Positions 8,059 through 16,115 of a DNA stretch of 62,118 nt are shown piece after piece; the stretch's first letter is position 1; the number at the start of each line of letters is the position of its first letter. The translations under genes were made by a program, and so were the position numbers. Under the pieces are notes generated by a model. That model saw only the letters and a program-made list of their open reading frames with translations, had not been told where the DNA came from and did not search any database. Location of the stretch: the NCBI GenBank assembly GCA_002371115.1, contig DFFY01000056.1, positions 1 to 62,118 on the forward strand, in the 5' to 3' direction. Source of the stretch: Bacteroidales bacterium UBA3764 (GTDB taxonomy: Bacteria > Bacteroidota > Bacteroidia > Bacteroidales > UBA932).

Positions 8059-9159
8059 TTATCGATTCCCTTTCCTTCGGTTGTGCTCCATACAGAGCAT
8101 CTGGCAGTTCTCGGCTACGGTTTTTCCACCTTCCACCCAAGGGGTGATGTGATCGGCCTCCATTTCCTCTATCTCCCAGTGGGTTTTCTCCCGGCGCTCC
8201 TTCACGCAGTGGGGGCAGATGCCACCCTGGCGCTCATAGGCCTCCCGCTTTACGGCATCGTCAAAGGTCCTGAGGTTCAGGTACTTCTCGTTGCCGGTAA
8301 GCACATACTGGTAGATGCCGGACTTCTTCTGGATTTCGGGATCCTGCATCAGCGCAGCCACCTTAGCCTCCAACGCAGCGGTGTCCAGCAGTTTCTTGCC
8401 GAATTCATTATAAATCTCGCCCCAGGGCAGGCCCTTCATCTCCTTGCGGTAGGTGGGGAAAATGGTCTTCACCCAGTTGATAACGCTGGTATAGTATAAC
8501 CAGAGCTCGTTGCAATTGGGATCTCTCTGATGGTCGGCCATATATTGCTCGATGTTGCCGCCGGAAATCCACTTGAGTACCAACTCCAGTAGTCCCTGCC
8601 GATTCACTTCCACCCGGACGTATTTGTCGCCCAGGCCGATGCCGGCGCAATTCGTTTTAGAAAAATGCCGCTTGGCGTCGGTGAGCCAGGCGCCGGTATA
8701 CACGGCATTGCGAAGCTCCTGGTCCGAGAGCTTTTCTCCGGCTATGTTCACAATCTTGAACCAGTCCAACTTTTCGGAATCAGTTCCTTCGCAGAAATAG
8801 ACCATGAGCTTATAGTCCAGAATCTGCGCCTGCTGGTCATCGGTAAGCGTATGGAAGTATTTCTCGCCGATAGAAAAGTCGTTGTTCAGGTACTGGCAGA
8901 TGGAAATAGTGCGCTGCTGCCCGTCCAGCACCTCGAAGTTTCCGTCCTCCTTCTTCACCCAGTACATGATGTTGAGGGGAAATCCGTGCCGGACGGTATT
9001 GATGACCTCGTCCCGCTGCTTCCCGGTGTAAACGAATTCCCGCTGATATTTGGGACGGACATCCAGCCTGCCGCCATAGGCCACTACGCCTTCCTCCTGG
9101 CTGTCCACATAGCCATTGAAGAGGTCTCGGATGGTGATTTCATGAAGGGAGATTTTCAT
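8059..9159 (-). CDS. DUF262 and HNH nuclease, likely restriction component
   Basis: A 366-residue protein. The N-terminal DUF262 (ParB-like, GmrS-type) domain is marked by RPKYQREFVY near residue 38 and DGQQRTISICQYL near 78. The C-terminus is an HNH nuclease: CPHC at about 315, EADHITPWVEGG, then NCQMLCMEHNRRKGN as the last residues. In DUF262 proteins the DGQQR motif is linked to nucleotide-dependent control of cleavage. The start overlaps the methyltransferase stop by ATGA, so the two are translationally coupled. An adenine methyltransferase next door suggests a restriction-modification pair. A modification-dependent nuclease is the alternative. Confidence 0.88.
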   Translation of the reverse strand: MKISLHEITIRDLFNGYVDSQEEGVVAYGGRLDVRPKYQREFVYTGKQRDEVINTVRHGFPLNIMYWVKKEDGNFEVLDGQQRTISICQYLNNDFSIGEKYFHTLTDDQQAQILDYKLMVYFCEGTDSEKLDWFKIVNIAGEKLSDQELRNAVYTGAWLTDAKRHFSKTNCAGIGLGDKYVRVEVNRQGLLELVLKWISGGNIEQYMADHQRDPNCNELWLYYTSVINWVKTIFPTYRKEMKGLPWGEIYNEFGKKLLDTAALEAKVAALMQDPEIQKKSGIYQYVLTGNEKYLNLRTFDDAVKREAYERQGGICPHCVKERREKTHWEIEEMEADHITPWVEGGKTVAENCQMLCMEHNRRKGNR

Positions 9160-10205
9160 TTTTTGCGTCGGATTATGATTCTGGCATAGGGAAGGATAAT
9201 CTTTCCATCGCCATTGATTATATACAGAGAATTCATGTTTGCGGTTACATGGGCCATATTCCCTTGACTCCTAAGTTTCTTGATTGTTTCTGCACCCATT
9301 ATCCCAACTCCTTGCCCTCTTAGCCAATCTGTATCACAGGTATTGCCGATAATCTCAAATTGCTCAGGGTTGTACTTATCCATAAATGTGATAGGAACCC
9401 CCATTAGGCCATTATAATCTGCTGGTATGTCGCTTGTTCTTGCTATATCAATTGCATTATAGTTGGCATATTTGGGATAGTCAGTAGGGTTATATGTTTT
9501 GAAAAGAATCAACTCCTCATGTCGTTTTTGAATTTCAAGGTTCGTATACCACACAACACCCGATACCCGGATCATGCCAGCTTTGTGATCTCCTGCACTT
9601 GCTTTGTCCTCATAGCTACTGATAAAATGTGCAGCCCCACCTGAAAAACCATATCCGAGCCAAAGTTTGTTGTTTTGTATTAGAGGGAATATCTCCTTGT
9701 ATTTCAATGCGTTTTGGTGTCCAATAATGATAAAACTCTTGTCATATTTCACCAGCTGAGCCACATATTCCCTAAACAAGCTGAAGGGTGGATTGGTGCA
9801 GACAATATCTGCTTGTTTGAGGAGCTCTATGCATTCCTGGCTGCGAAAATCACCATCGCCCTGTAGGGGCAGCACCTCCATCTCTGATGGGTCAGGGACC
9901 TTGTTGCCATTCTTGTCGCCCTCGTAGATGATATAGACCGCCTGTTCGCAGGTGTTCATTGAGAACAGGTCGGGTTCATTGTTCTTATAACAGGTGGCAA
10001 TCAGTCTCTTCAACCCAAGAACCTCGAAGTTGAGGGCAAAATACTTGAAGAAATTGCTGACGCGAGGGTCATCACAGTTGCAGAGAACCGTTTTGCCCTT
10101 AAAATGAGGCCTGTAGTGCCGCAGTTCGTTTTCTATATCCGACAATTGGGTATAGAATTCGTCCTTTTTCGCGGTCTTGGCCGTGTTCAGAAGTTTGTTG
10201 GCCAT
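9156..10205 (-). CDS. Adenine-specific DNA methyltransferase, EcoRI family
   Basis: A 349-residue N6-adenine methyltransferase. The opening NTAKTAKKDEFYTQLSDIE is typical of the EcoRI-type modification methylase family. TVLCNCDDPRVSNFFKYF is the probable SAM-binding region, and VCTNPPFSLFREYV holds the NPPF catalytic motif near residue 225. It probably methylates the target site that the downstream HNH nuclease would cut. A 9-bp hairpin ends 5 nt before the ATG, and a terminator-ended structured RNA lies further upstream, so expression may be controlled in the leader. Confidence 0.93.
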   Translation of the reverse strand: MANKLLNTAKTAKKDEFYTQLSDIENELRHYRPHFKGKTVLCNCDDPRVSNFFKYFALNFEVLGLKRLIATCYKNNEPDLFSMNTCEQAVYIIYEGDKNGNKVPDPSEMEVLPLQGDGDFRSQECIELLKQADIVCTNPPFSLFREYVAQLVKYDKSFIIIGHQNALKYKEIFPLIQNNKLWLGYGFSGGAAHFISSYEDKASAGDHKAGMIRVSGVVWYTNLEIQKRHEELILFKTYNPTDYPKYANYNAIDIARTSDIPADYNGLMGVPITFMDKYNPEQFEIIGNTCDTDWLRGQGVGIMGAETIKKLRSQGNMAHVTANMNSLYIINGDGKIILPYARIIIRRKK

Positions 10206-10209
10206 GATT

Positions 10210-10245
10210 GCGCTTCGGTTGTGGCATTTGATTTATCCGAAGCGC
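10210..10245 (-). promoter_or_regulatory. Hairpin at the methyltransferase start
   Basis: On the minus strand GCGCTTCGG (10245-10237) pairs perfectly with CCGAAGCGC (10218-10210) across an 18-nt loop. The ATG begins at 10205. The stem would sit in the ribosome-binding region and could restrict initiation. No other purine-rich site is obvious between the stem and the ATG. Confidence 0.65.
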
Positions 10246-10260
10246 GAGCTCCCTAAGGCC

Positions 10261-10460
10261 AAAAAAGGCGTGGATCGTTTCTTACCCACGCTTCAGAGGC
10301 CCTAGGAAGCCCACCAAGATGAATAAGTCGTGTCCACGCCAAGGCGCAGACATTCACTGACTTATTCGGTTTTGGTGTTCTGAAATTTCCTAGGTTTCTG
10401 AAGCAACCGAATAAATAGCAAATGCTATGTTAATATGTATACAATACTCTTGTGAGTTTG
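10261..10460 (-). ncRNA. Structured RNA candidate with intrinsic terminator
   Basis: A 113-nt interrupted hairpin spans 10403 to 10291 on the minus strand. Its stems are CTTCAGA/TCTGAAG, CCTAGGAA/TTCCTAGG, CACCAA/TTGGTG, GAATAAGTC/GACTTATTC, TGTC/GACA and CGCC/GGCG. It is followed directly by a terminator: GCGTGG, an 11-12 nt loop, CCACGC and TTTTTT (10291-10261). A TATTTTTG box at 10474-10467 could start the RNA near 10460, giving about 200 nt. The length and order of the stems make chance folding unlikely. The 5' limit and function are inferred. It may be a separate small RNA, an attenuating leader of the methyltransferase, or a DNA cruciform used in transfer. Confidence 0.65.
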
Positions 10461-10536
10461 TAAGCACAAAAATAAAAAAATTCTGCGATTTTTAAGATAA
10501 TTCGTCGTTTTTTAGTAAACATTTTAGAGCTCAATG

Positions 10537-10968
10537 CTAATCTTCCGCCTCATCCTCTGGCAAATACTCGCACAGTATCTTCATGGCCACCTCGTGCACG
10601 TCCTTCGAGCGCCAGGAGAGTTTTTCGGCGGCATAGCCCGTCATATACACCGCCTGGCGATACTCCTCCTCACCTTCAAAGCCCAGCTTAAAGCGGTACT
10701 TTATCGCATTGATGGCTTTGGCCACTTGATTCAGATTTGTACCGGCCCTGTGCATTTCCCTATAAATGGTAATCAACCACTTGCGGAGCTGCATAAGTTC
10801 GCCGTCGGTTCCCTTGAAAACCATTCGTTTCCCACCACGGTTCAGCACCGTATTGATGATGAAACGGGACCTGGAATGATAGCCGTCTATTTGCATCAAC
10901 TCCATCATTTTGTCGTACTGTTCCTCCGTCATTCGAAGGCTTATCATCTTTGTCTTTTTTGCTTTCAT
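10537..10968 (-). CDS. MobC-like mobilization protein
   Basis: A 143-residue protein. The N-terminus (KKTKMISLRMTEEQYDKM) looks like a ribbon-helix-helix DNA-binding segment. HRAGTNLNQVAKAINAIKY near residue 100 matches the MobC signature (GxNLNQxAxxxN). MobC assists relaxase nicking at oriT. The ATG at 10968 is preferred over an upstream in-frame codon because it precedes the ribbon-helix-helix segment and follows a purine-rich stretch. No relaxase gene follows; the next downstream gene is the methyltransferase 330 bp away. Confidence 0.75.
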   Translation of the reverse strand: MKAKKTKMISLRMTEEQYDKMMELMQIDGYHSRSRFIINTVLNRGGKRMVFKGTDGELMQLRKWLITIYREMHRAGTNLNQVAKAINAIKYRFKLGFEGEEEYRQAVYMTGYAAEKLSWRSKDVHEVAMKILCEYLPEDEAED

Positions 10969-11029
10969 GGCTTTTTCTTTTTCATCTTCTTTTGTCCGCC
11001 AAAGGCGTAGAAAAGGCCCGCCAGGGCCC

Positions 11030-11048
11030 GCGTTTGTATCACAAACGC
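11030..11048. other. Inverted repeat upstream of mobC, possible oriT part
   Basis: GCGTTTG tatca CAAACGC is a perfect 7-bp inverted repeat. It stands 62 bp upstream of the mobC start and next to the GC-rich stretch GGCCCGCCAGGGCCCGCG. The position is where an origin of transfer often lies, but no nic consensus was recognised. Confidence 0.35.
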
Positions 11049-11130
11049 ACATCTTGCAATTCCTTTTTCACCGGCGTATCACTAATTTTTCTCGTATTCT
11101 GGTATTCTATAAATCTACAAGTCTATCAAT

Positions 11131-11763
11131 CTACAAATCTATAGGTACTGTAAGCAGTTTGCCTGCTGCCACCATCTCCTGGAATACTTCTTCCAGCTGT
11201 TGCCGTTTAGCTACATTGGAGTTTCCGGTGTCGGCATTTACAATTCCGGCCGAGAGGAGAAAGTCAAAAACCAGAGAAAGAGTCTGGTCACTATAGTAGG
11301 TGATGCGCCCGTAGTTCTTGACATCGGCATAGCAATTCTTTGCCACTTTGGCAAGCGTCTCACGATTCTTCCGCTCCACCGTCTCCGGGTCTTCCGGCTT
11401 CGGCTTTTCTTGTTCACGGCGAAGCCGCCTGAGGGCTTCCAGCCGCATCGGGCAATGGTGATAGATTTCCATGATGCGGATGAACTCCGCAGGTGAAAGT
11501 TTATACATCGGCCCCAATTGGGCGCAGACGCCGGCACGAATAGCGACGCGGATTTCATCTACGCACCAGGAATCATAGGTGGTATACAACTCTGACAACA
11601 TCAGGTTGACAATAGCATCGACAATTTTGGGATCCGCCACTTCGCATCGAAGGGAAAAGGCTTCATCGATGACAATATCGGCCAGATGATTCCTCATCTC
11701 TTCAAACGGGATGAGGGCAATGGGGCGGCTGCTCCGGGCCTTGAGGATTGCACTGACAGTCAT
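11131..11763 (-). CDS. Element-encoded hypothetical protein
   Basis: A 210-residue soluble protein that I do not recognise. It is mostly helical by composition, with a basic central stretch (MRLEALRRLRREQEKPKPED). No catalytic motif or membrane segment is visible. The ATG overlaps the stop of the preceding HTH gene by ATGA, so the two are translationally coupled and probably act together in replication or transfer of the element. Confidence 0.7.
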   Translation of the reverse strand: MTVSAILKARSSRPIALIPFEEMRNHLADIVIDEAFSLRCEVADPKIVDAIVNLMLSELYTTYDSWCVDEIRVAIRAGVCAQLGPMYKLSPAEFIRIMEIYHHCPMRLEALRRLRREQEKPKPEDPETVERKNRETLAKVAKNCYADVKNYGRITYYSDQTLSLVFDFLLSAGIVNADTGNSNVAKRQQLEEVFQEMVAAGKLLTVPIDL

Positions 11764-12308
11764 TCTCCAACACCTCCTTCCATTTTCAGCGCCTGCTTGA
11801 CGGCTTCATTTCGGGCGATGACGCTAGTTCCCACTCTTTTTGGCTTGAAATCGACCGTCTCCTGATGTATCTTTTCAAAGCAAGAGCAAATATATTCATT
11901 GGTCCATTGTTTCTTTGTTTTCTTTTCTTTTGTTTTATGTTGCCCGGCGCCCGCCGCTTCCGGGACTTCCGGCAACGGGTCTTCCGTAGCAGGCGTTTCC
12001 GACTTCGGCGTAACCGAAATGACTTCCCTGACGACATAGTCCGGTCCCAAGATTCGGCCTTTGGCATCCCGCACTTGTGTTTTGGTCAGGTATCCCGCCA
12101 CCTCAAGTTCCCTGATGGCCGACATCACGGCTTCTCGTCCCTCCTGGAGGAAAGACAGAATACCCGCCACAGTAAAATGCCAACCTTCCGGAAGATTCAA
12201 AAGAATGGTCAAAAGTGCCTTGGCTTTCAAGGACAGACTTTTGGAGAGGATGGTCGTCTTTGCAAGCGTGTAATAAGGCATACCCTCATTTCTGCGTATC
12301 TGTCTCAT
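11760..12308 (-). CDS. Winged-helix replication/regulatory protein of the element
   Basis: A 182-residue protein. Residues about 10-90 (YYTLAKTTILSKSLSLKAKALLTILLNLPEGW, with a later EGREAVMSAIRELEVAGYL) match the HTH_36-type winged helix at the N-terminus of many plasmid and phage replication initiators. The rest is a charged, low-complexity linker and a short tail. The ATG at 12308 is chosen because it follows a strong ribosome-binding site (AAAGGAGG) and overlaps the preceding gene by ATGA. It is shorter than full-length initiators, so a regulatory or partner role is possible. Confidence 0.7.
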   Translation of the reverse strand: MRQIRRNEGMPYYTLAKTTILSKSLSLKAKALLTILLNLPEGWHFTVAGILSFLQEGREAVMSAIRELEVAGYLTKTQVRDAKGRILGPDYVVREVISVTPKSETPATEDPLPEVPEAAGAGQHKTKEKKTKKQWTNEYICSCFEKIHQETVDFKPKRVGTSVIARNEAVKQALKMEGGVGE

Positions 12309-12616
12309 AACCGGTCCTCCTTTGCGCTTAGAATCCGCATGACATCCCGTTTCCGGTAGAGAATCTTCCGCCCGGCCTTTACGGGCTTGAGATAATGTGA
12401 ATTGCTCCAATGCCAAAGGGTGGTGTCACATACGCCGAATAGTTCCATCACTTCGGCTTTGCTCAAGTATTCGTCACCGTCGGCCGATGCTTGATCGGCC
12501 TTGGCTTTTCTGACGGCGGCTTCGAAAAGATGGGTGGCAAAGTCCCTGAGGTCCTTTGCCGTGATTTGAATGGTCACGCTGGCGCTGCCATTCTCGATGA
12601 TAGATTGCAAGTCCAT
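12305..12616 (-). CDS. Excisionase-like HTH protein
   Basis: A 103-residue DNA-binding protein. The C-terminal half (YLSKAEVMELFGVCDTTLWHW, later GRKILYRKRDVMRIL) is the MerR-like HTH_17 fold found in excisionases and element regulators. The N-terminal half is a helical segment. It lies in the element's maintenance block ahead of the winged-helix gene. It probably biases the integrase towards excision or controls the block. Confidence 0.85.
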   Translation of the reverse strand: MDLQSIIENGSASVTIQITAKDLRDFATHLFEAAVRKAKADQASADGDEYLSKAEVMELFGVCDTTLWHWSNSHYLKPVKAGRKILYRKRDVMRILSAKEDRL

Positions 12617-12729
12617 ATGTTGCAGTATTTCCGGGCGGGTTATGGACTTCTCCGCCAGAGGCCCGTAACGGAAAAGCCGCCACCCGACTATCGGGCGACG
12701 GCATGCCGTACTACAACAATAAGAGCGAA

Positions 12730-13473
12730 TTACTTGCCAGTCTGCTTTGGCTGCTCTGGCTGGGATTTTGGCTGGTTTGGCTGATTATTCTGACCGCTTT
12801 GGCAAGTTTTGCCTGTCAGTTCATTGTAAATCGCCGCAATCCGTACCTGGTCATTTTTCTTTTCCCGGCCTTCCGGGCGGTTCTTGATAGCCGAGCACGC
12901 ATGACGAACAGAAGTCTCTTTGGCGAAAGAATAACTGGAATATGTGTTAACAAGGGCGTCCAGCATGGTCTTTGGTTTGGGGTCTTTCAGAATGTGATGC
13001 TGAGACAGGGCATAGTAAAGATATGCCAGCTGCGGCCCTTTTCGATTACTGTCAAGAGATATCCAGCGGTAAAGATTTGAAAAGAATTGTGGTGGAGTAC
13101 CCTCCTCGCAGATATCTTTGATGGCCGGCGGCTCCGACTCCGAAATGTCCTTTTCAGGCAGGGTAATGTCCTCTGCATCTTTCGGATTTTCCGTTTTCAG
13201 CGTGAAAACATACACACAAAGTTTGAAACTCCAGCAAACTACCAGATACATGATGAAACCGGCAAGAACCTTGGACAGTTCCAGTAGAATGAGCAATATC
13301 GGATGGTCCTGAGCATCAGGAACCCCTGCCAAATCCTTGAAAAACCAGTAGATGAAAAGGAAAACCAGGATGAGCACCGCAGCTGTAAGGAATCCCCGGT
13401 TCACACCCTGCCGCCGTTCATCGTCCGAGATGAGCGTTTGAGGGATAGGCGTTATGACATCCAGCCAGGCCAT
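12730..13473 (-). CDS. Two-helix membrane protein of the element
   Basis: A 247-residue protein with two predicted membrane segments: FLTAAVLILVFLFIYWFF near 30-47 and LSKVLAGFIMYLVVCWSFKL near 67-87. A long cytoplasmic tail ends in a Gln/Pro/Asn-rich run. I do not recognise a family. Its ATG overlaps the Bro-N stop (TAATG). A damaged copy of the same gene lies at 16303-16524, directly after a different cargo gene. This shows that it is a backbone gene of this element family rather than cargo. Confidence 0.75.
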   Translation of the reverse strand: MAWLDVITPIPQTLISDDERRQGVNRGFLTAAVLILVFLFIYWFFKDLAGVPDAQDHPILLILLELSKVLAGFIMYLVVCWSFKLCVYVFTLKTENPKDAEDITLPEKDISESEPPAIKDICEEGTPPQFFSNLYRWISLDSNRKGPQLAYLYYALSQHHILKDPKPKTMLDALVNTYSSYSFAKETSVRHACSAIKNRPEGREKKNDQVRIAAIYNELTGKTCQSGQNNQPNQPKSQPEQPKQTGK

Positions 13474-14327
13474 TATTGTTCTTCAATCTGTTCTGGCGTT
13501 TCCGGCCCATGGAGAGCCTTGGCATTTTGACGTGTAACTACGCTCCTTCCAAGTTGTTTTTCCAGCTCTTTTCTTGCCGTCGCGGCAACACGGCCACCTC
13601 GCTTAGCGACAGACTTCTGCTCATTGAATCCTTGGGGGTCTATCTTTTGGGATAATTCTGTAGCTGCGACCTCGGCCAAAGTATTCAACGCGCTCTCCGT
13701 TCTTGTCATATGGTCACGAAGGTTTTCCTTTTTCAGGCCCTTATAGTTTTTGTACTGACGAGTGGTCATACCGGACCATTCATATGTTATTATATCAGTA
13801 AGAGTCGCATATTGCTGCCCAGTAACACCTGTCCGCTTCCATTCATCTGTCAGCGCTTTTCGGGCATCCCTCCCCTTCATACGCTCATTAATCCACGCTT
13901 CGGAATACCCTAGCCTGCGATAATACTCATATCCCCGTTCTATAGCCAGTTCTGGGTCCTGCATTTCATCAACGCGGTCACTTGCAACCCTTGCCATCCA
14001 TTGTTTGAAGGGCTCCGCCTTCGTTGACGGAACAGATTGAATAATGCGAAAGATAGTTTGAATATCAGCGACATCCGTCGGATGATGTTTCCCGTCCGCA
14101 GATAGCATTTTCAACCTCTTACAATTTGTAAGAAGTTCTTCTGCGCCTTCTTCCTTAAGCCTCGTCTTCAACACAGACCAATATGTACTGGCCCTTTTGG
14201 GCGTGGGCTGATCGGTTAATGCTCCAACAACATCAACAATGGAAAAATACCATTTTTCATCTTCTTCACTCCAGGAGGTCCTTATTTTCTTGTCCTCAAA
14301 TAATTGTAGCTCCTCTTTTTGTCCCAT
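13473..14327 (-). CDS. Bro-N domain protein, DinD-like
   Basis: A 284-residue protein. The N-terminal Bro-N segment (SWSEEDEKWYFSIVDVVGAL) is followed by the AEPFKQWMARV helix and the ELAIERGYEYYRRLGYSEAWI region. That arrangement is common to Bro-N/DinD-type proteins of phages and integrative elements. The C-terminal third is basic. The role in the element is unproven; DNA binding is likely. It starts just after the integrase stop, from a conserved promoter stretch shared with the remnant element at 20132-20205. A decayed copy lies at 21949-22284. Confidence 0.85.
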   Translation of the reverse strand: MGQKEELQLFEDKKIRTSWSEEDEKWYFSIVDVVGALTDQPTPKRASTYWSVLKTRLKEEGAEELLTNCKRLKMLSADGKHHPTDVADIQTIFRIIQSVPSTKAEPFKQWMARVASDRVDEMQDPELAIERGYEYYRRLGYSEAWINERMKGRDARKALTDEWKRTGVTGQQYATLTDIITYEWSGMTTRQYKNYKGLKKENLRDHMTRTESALNTLAEVAATELSQKIDPQGFNEQKSVAKRGGRVAATARKELEKQLGRSVVTRQNAKALHGPETPEQIEEQ

Positions 14328-14359
14328 AACAAATGTTCTTTTTCTGCGAATATACGCAA

Positions 14360-15745
14360 TTATTCCAGCACATTCAAATCCTTGTCAACTTTGTAGGCGG
14401 GTTGACGGAAGGCAATGTTACGTAAGGCAAAGTCATCGCGGATTTCCATGTTGGTGTAGCGCTCAACGGCCTTACTGCCACGGCGGTGAAGGCCGGCGGC
14501 ATACATGTCTATCTGGTATTTGGCCATGATATCCACGCAGGTGGAGCGGGCGGTCTTGCTGCTGGCGCGCTGCCAGAGAGGGAAGTATTCGTTCTCGCCG
14601 GTCTTCTCGTTGTGTATCGGCACCAGACGGTCGATTCCTGCTATTTCCAGCAGCTGCTTAATCTTCTTGTTGTAACCACTCTTGCCTCCCTCATAAAAGA
14701 TGACACGGAAGGAAAAGTCCCTGGCCTTGATGATATCAAAGGCATACCGCACAAGCGGCGTCTTAATTTCCTTGTAGTTGGTCTGAGAGCCCTTTGTCTT
14801 CTTGGGAAGGTAGTGGATATAGGGGATGCCCTCGTCCGTCACGAAGATATGCTCCATCTTGAAGCGTTTGTAGTCGCTGATACGGCAGCCCAGGGCGCAG
14901 TGGACCAGAAAGGCATCCTTGGTTTCCTGTAATGTTTCCGGCACCTCCGTTGCTTTCACTTTTTCAAGTTCGTCAATGGTCAGGAAGATGGGATCGTCCT
15001 CCTTGGTCTGGGTAAGTTTCTTTTTTCGGTCCGGACTAAGCCGCCGGAATGGTGATTTGACTATGTCATCACGTATTTCCAAATAATTGAAGAACGTAAT
15101 TAACATCTTCATTTCGTGTGCAACAGTGTTTGCTCCACGACGTTTGGTGGGAATCTCCACCTTTTTTAGTTCTTGATAAATTCGCTTGTATTTAGGCACG
15201 TAAAGATACTCGTCAAAGAGAAACTGGCGGAGTTTCATTATCTCGTCAACATCAAACTCGGCAGGCATGATTTCCTCCAGCCCGTTGATTTGAAGATATC
15301 GGGACAAGCGGTTGTGTACCCCATTGAAATGCTTGTATCGACTTAAACCAAAAAGTCCATCACGATAACTGTCTTGAATGTACTTGTTCAAAGAATACAG
15401 CAACGTTTTCTTCTCGTTGCGTATAATAACGTCAGGGTTCAATTCCTTTGCCACTGATTCTTCATATTGGGCAGCCGTTATTATCTCTCCGGCTTCCACC
15501 AGCTTGCGATATGCCCGCCGCATAGCATCAATCTCGCGAGTGATATCGTCCTCCAACTGCTTATTGTACACAGAAACCTTTGGCCGAAGTGTACCGTCTA
15601 CGTTGAACTTGGAAAGATCCGCGAGCGAGGCCTTGATGTTGCTCTTGTGATAAAGGTCAGCCCTGCGGCCATCTGTCAAGCGGAACCGCAGCCTGATTTC
15701 CCCTTCCGTTTTCGTTGTCCTGGCAAATATTACAATCCGTTCCAT
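14360..15745 (-). CDS. Tyrosine recombinase (integrase) of the island
   Basis: A 461-residue phage-type integrase. It has an N-terminal arm-binding region, a SAM-like core-binding domain (about 130-230), and a catalytic domain with the first Arg in VHCALGCRISDYKRF (about 290), HRRGSKAVERYTN near 430 providing the HxxR box, and Tyr in RYTN as nucleophile. It is convergent with neither neighbour and lies closest to the distal attachment copy, as expected. A second copy of its last 27 codons lies at 20152-20232. The ATG at 15745 follows a TATATTTG box within an inverted repeat. Confidence 0.93.
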   Translation of the reverse strand: MERIVIFARTTKTEGEIRLRFRLTDGRRADLYHKSNIKASLADLSKFNVDGTLRPKVSVYNKQLEDDITREIDAMRRAYRKLVEAGEIITAAQYEESVAKELNPDVIIRNEKKTLLYSLNKYIQDSYRDGLFGLSRYKHFNGVHNRLSRYLQINGLEEIMPAEFDVDEIMKLRQFLFDEYLYVPKYKRIYQELKKVEIPTKRRGANTVAHEMKMLITFFNYLEIRDDIVKSPFRRLSPDRKKKLTQTKEDDPIFLTIDELEKVKATEVPETLQETKDAFLVHCALGCRISDYKRFKMEHIFVTDEGIPYIHYLPKKTKGSQTNYKEIKTPLVRYAFDIIKARDFSFRVIFYEGGKSGYNKKIKQLLEIAGIDRLVPIHNEKTGENEYFPLWQRASSKTARSTCVDIMAKYQIDMYAAGLHRRGSKAVERYTNMEIRDDFALRNIAFRQPAYKVDKDLNVLE

Positions 15746-15761
15746 AAGCGACCAAATTTAC

Positions 15762-15811
15762 GTTGTGCAAATATACGATTTTTGCACAACAGAATTGCAA
15801 TTTTGCACAAC
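15762..15811. promoter_or_regulatory. Integrase promoter with repeated operator
   Basis: GTTGTGCAAA (15762-15771) faces TTTGCACAAC (15781-15790), and a third copy TTTTGCACAAC lies at 15801-15811. The minus-strand -7 box TATATTTG (15775-15768) overlaps the first copy. A protein bound here could repress integrase, or the sites could be arm-type integrase sites. Confidence 0.6.
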
Positions 15812-15900
15812 ATTTACAAAACAGAGTCAATTAATATATTTATAAACAATTGATTTATAACTCAATTTGATTGATTTTGGTTTACCTCGTTTTAAAATAC

Positions 15901-15919
15901 CGATTCCCGCTCTGGGCAC
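15901..15919 (+). repeat. Distal attachment site copy
   Basis: Exact copy of the tRNA-Leu 3' end (5215-5233). It is followed by a long stem-loop that was probably the tRNA's original terminator. Confidence 0.9.
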
Positions 15920-15956
15920 CAAAAAAGGACCGATAGTTCGGTCCTTTTTTGGTGCC
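15915..15956. terminator. Bidirectional terminator, former tRNA-Leu terminator
   Basis: GGCACCAAAAAAGGACCGA and TCGGTCCTTTTTTGGTGCC form a perfect 19-bp stem around TAGT, with T runs on both strands. It directly follows the attachment sequence. Confidence 0.85.
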
Positions 15957-16115
15957 CCATGTCTTCGACTCACGGGGGAAGCATCCCCCGACACCCCCTC
16001 GGTCGGCCTCCAGCCTCCGATTGTTTGACTGTGCCCATGCTATCTTATTAGAGGCTATGGGTGAAAAGTTGGTATTCTCTGTCTCAAACCAATCCTACGA
16101 GGCAAATGGAAATGA

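Larger units (their letters stand above)
5233..15919. mobile_element. 10.7-kb integrative mobilizable island in tRNA-Leu
   Basis: The island is bounded by a perfect 19-bp direct repeat of the tRNA 3' end. It carries a tyrosine recombinase adjacent to the distal repeat, an excisionase-like HTH protein, a MobC-like protein without a visible relaxase, and cargo for DNA modification and restriction. The interior is visibly more AT-rich than the flanks, and every gene is on the minus strand. The probable original tRNA terminator lies just outside the distal repeat (15915-15956). A new terminator-like hairpin lies just inside the proximal one. Lack of a relaxase suggests an element mobilised in trans. 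Confidence 0.88.
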
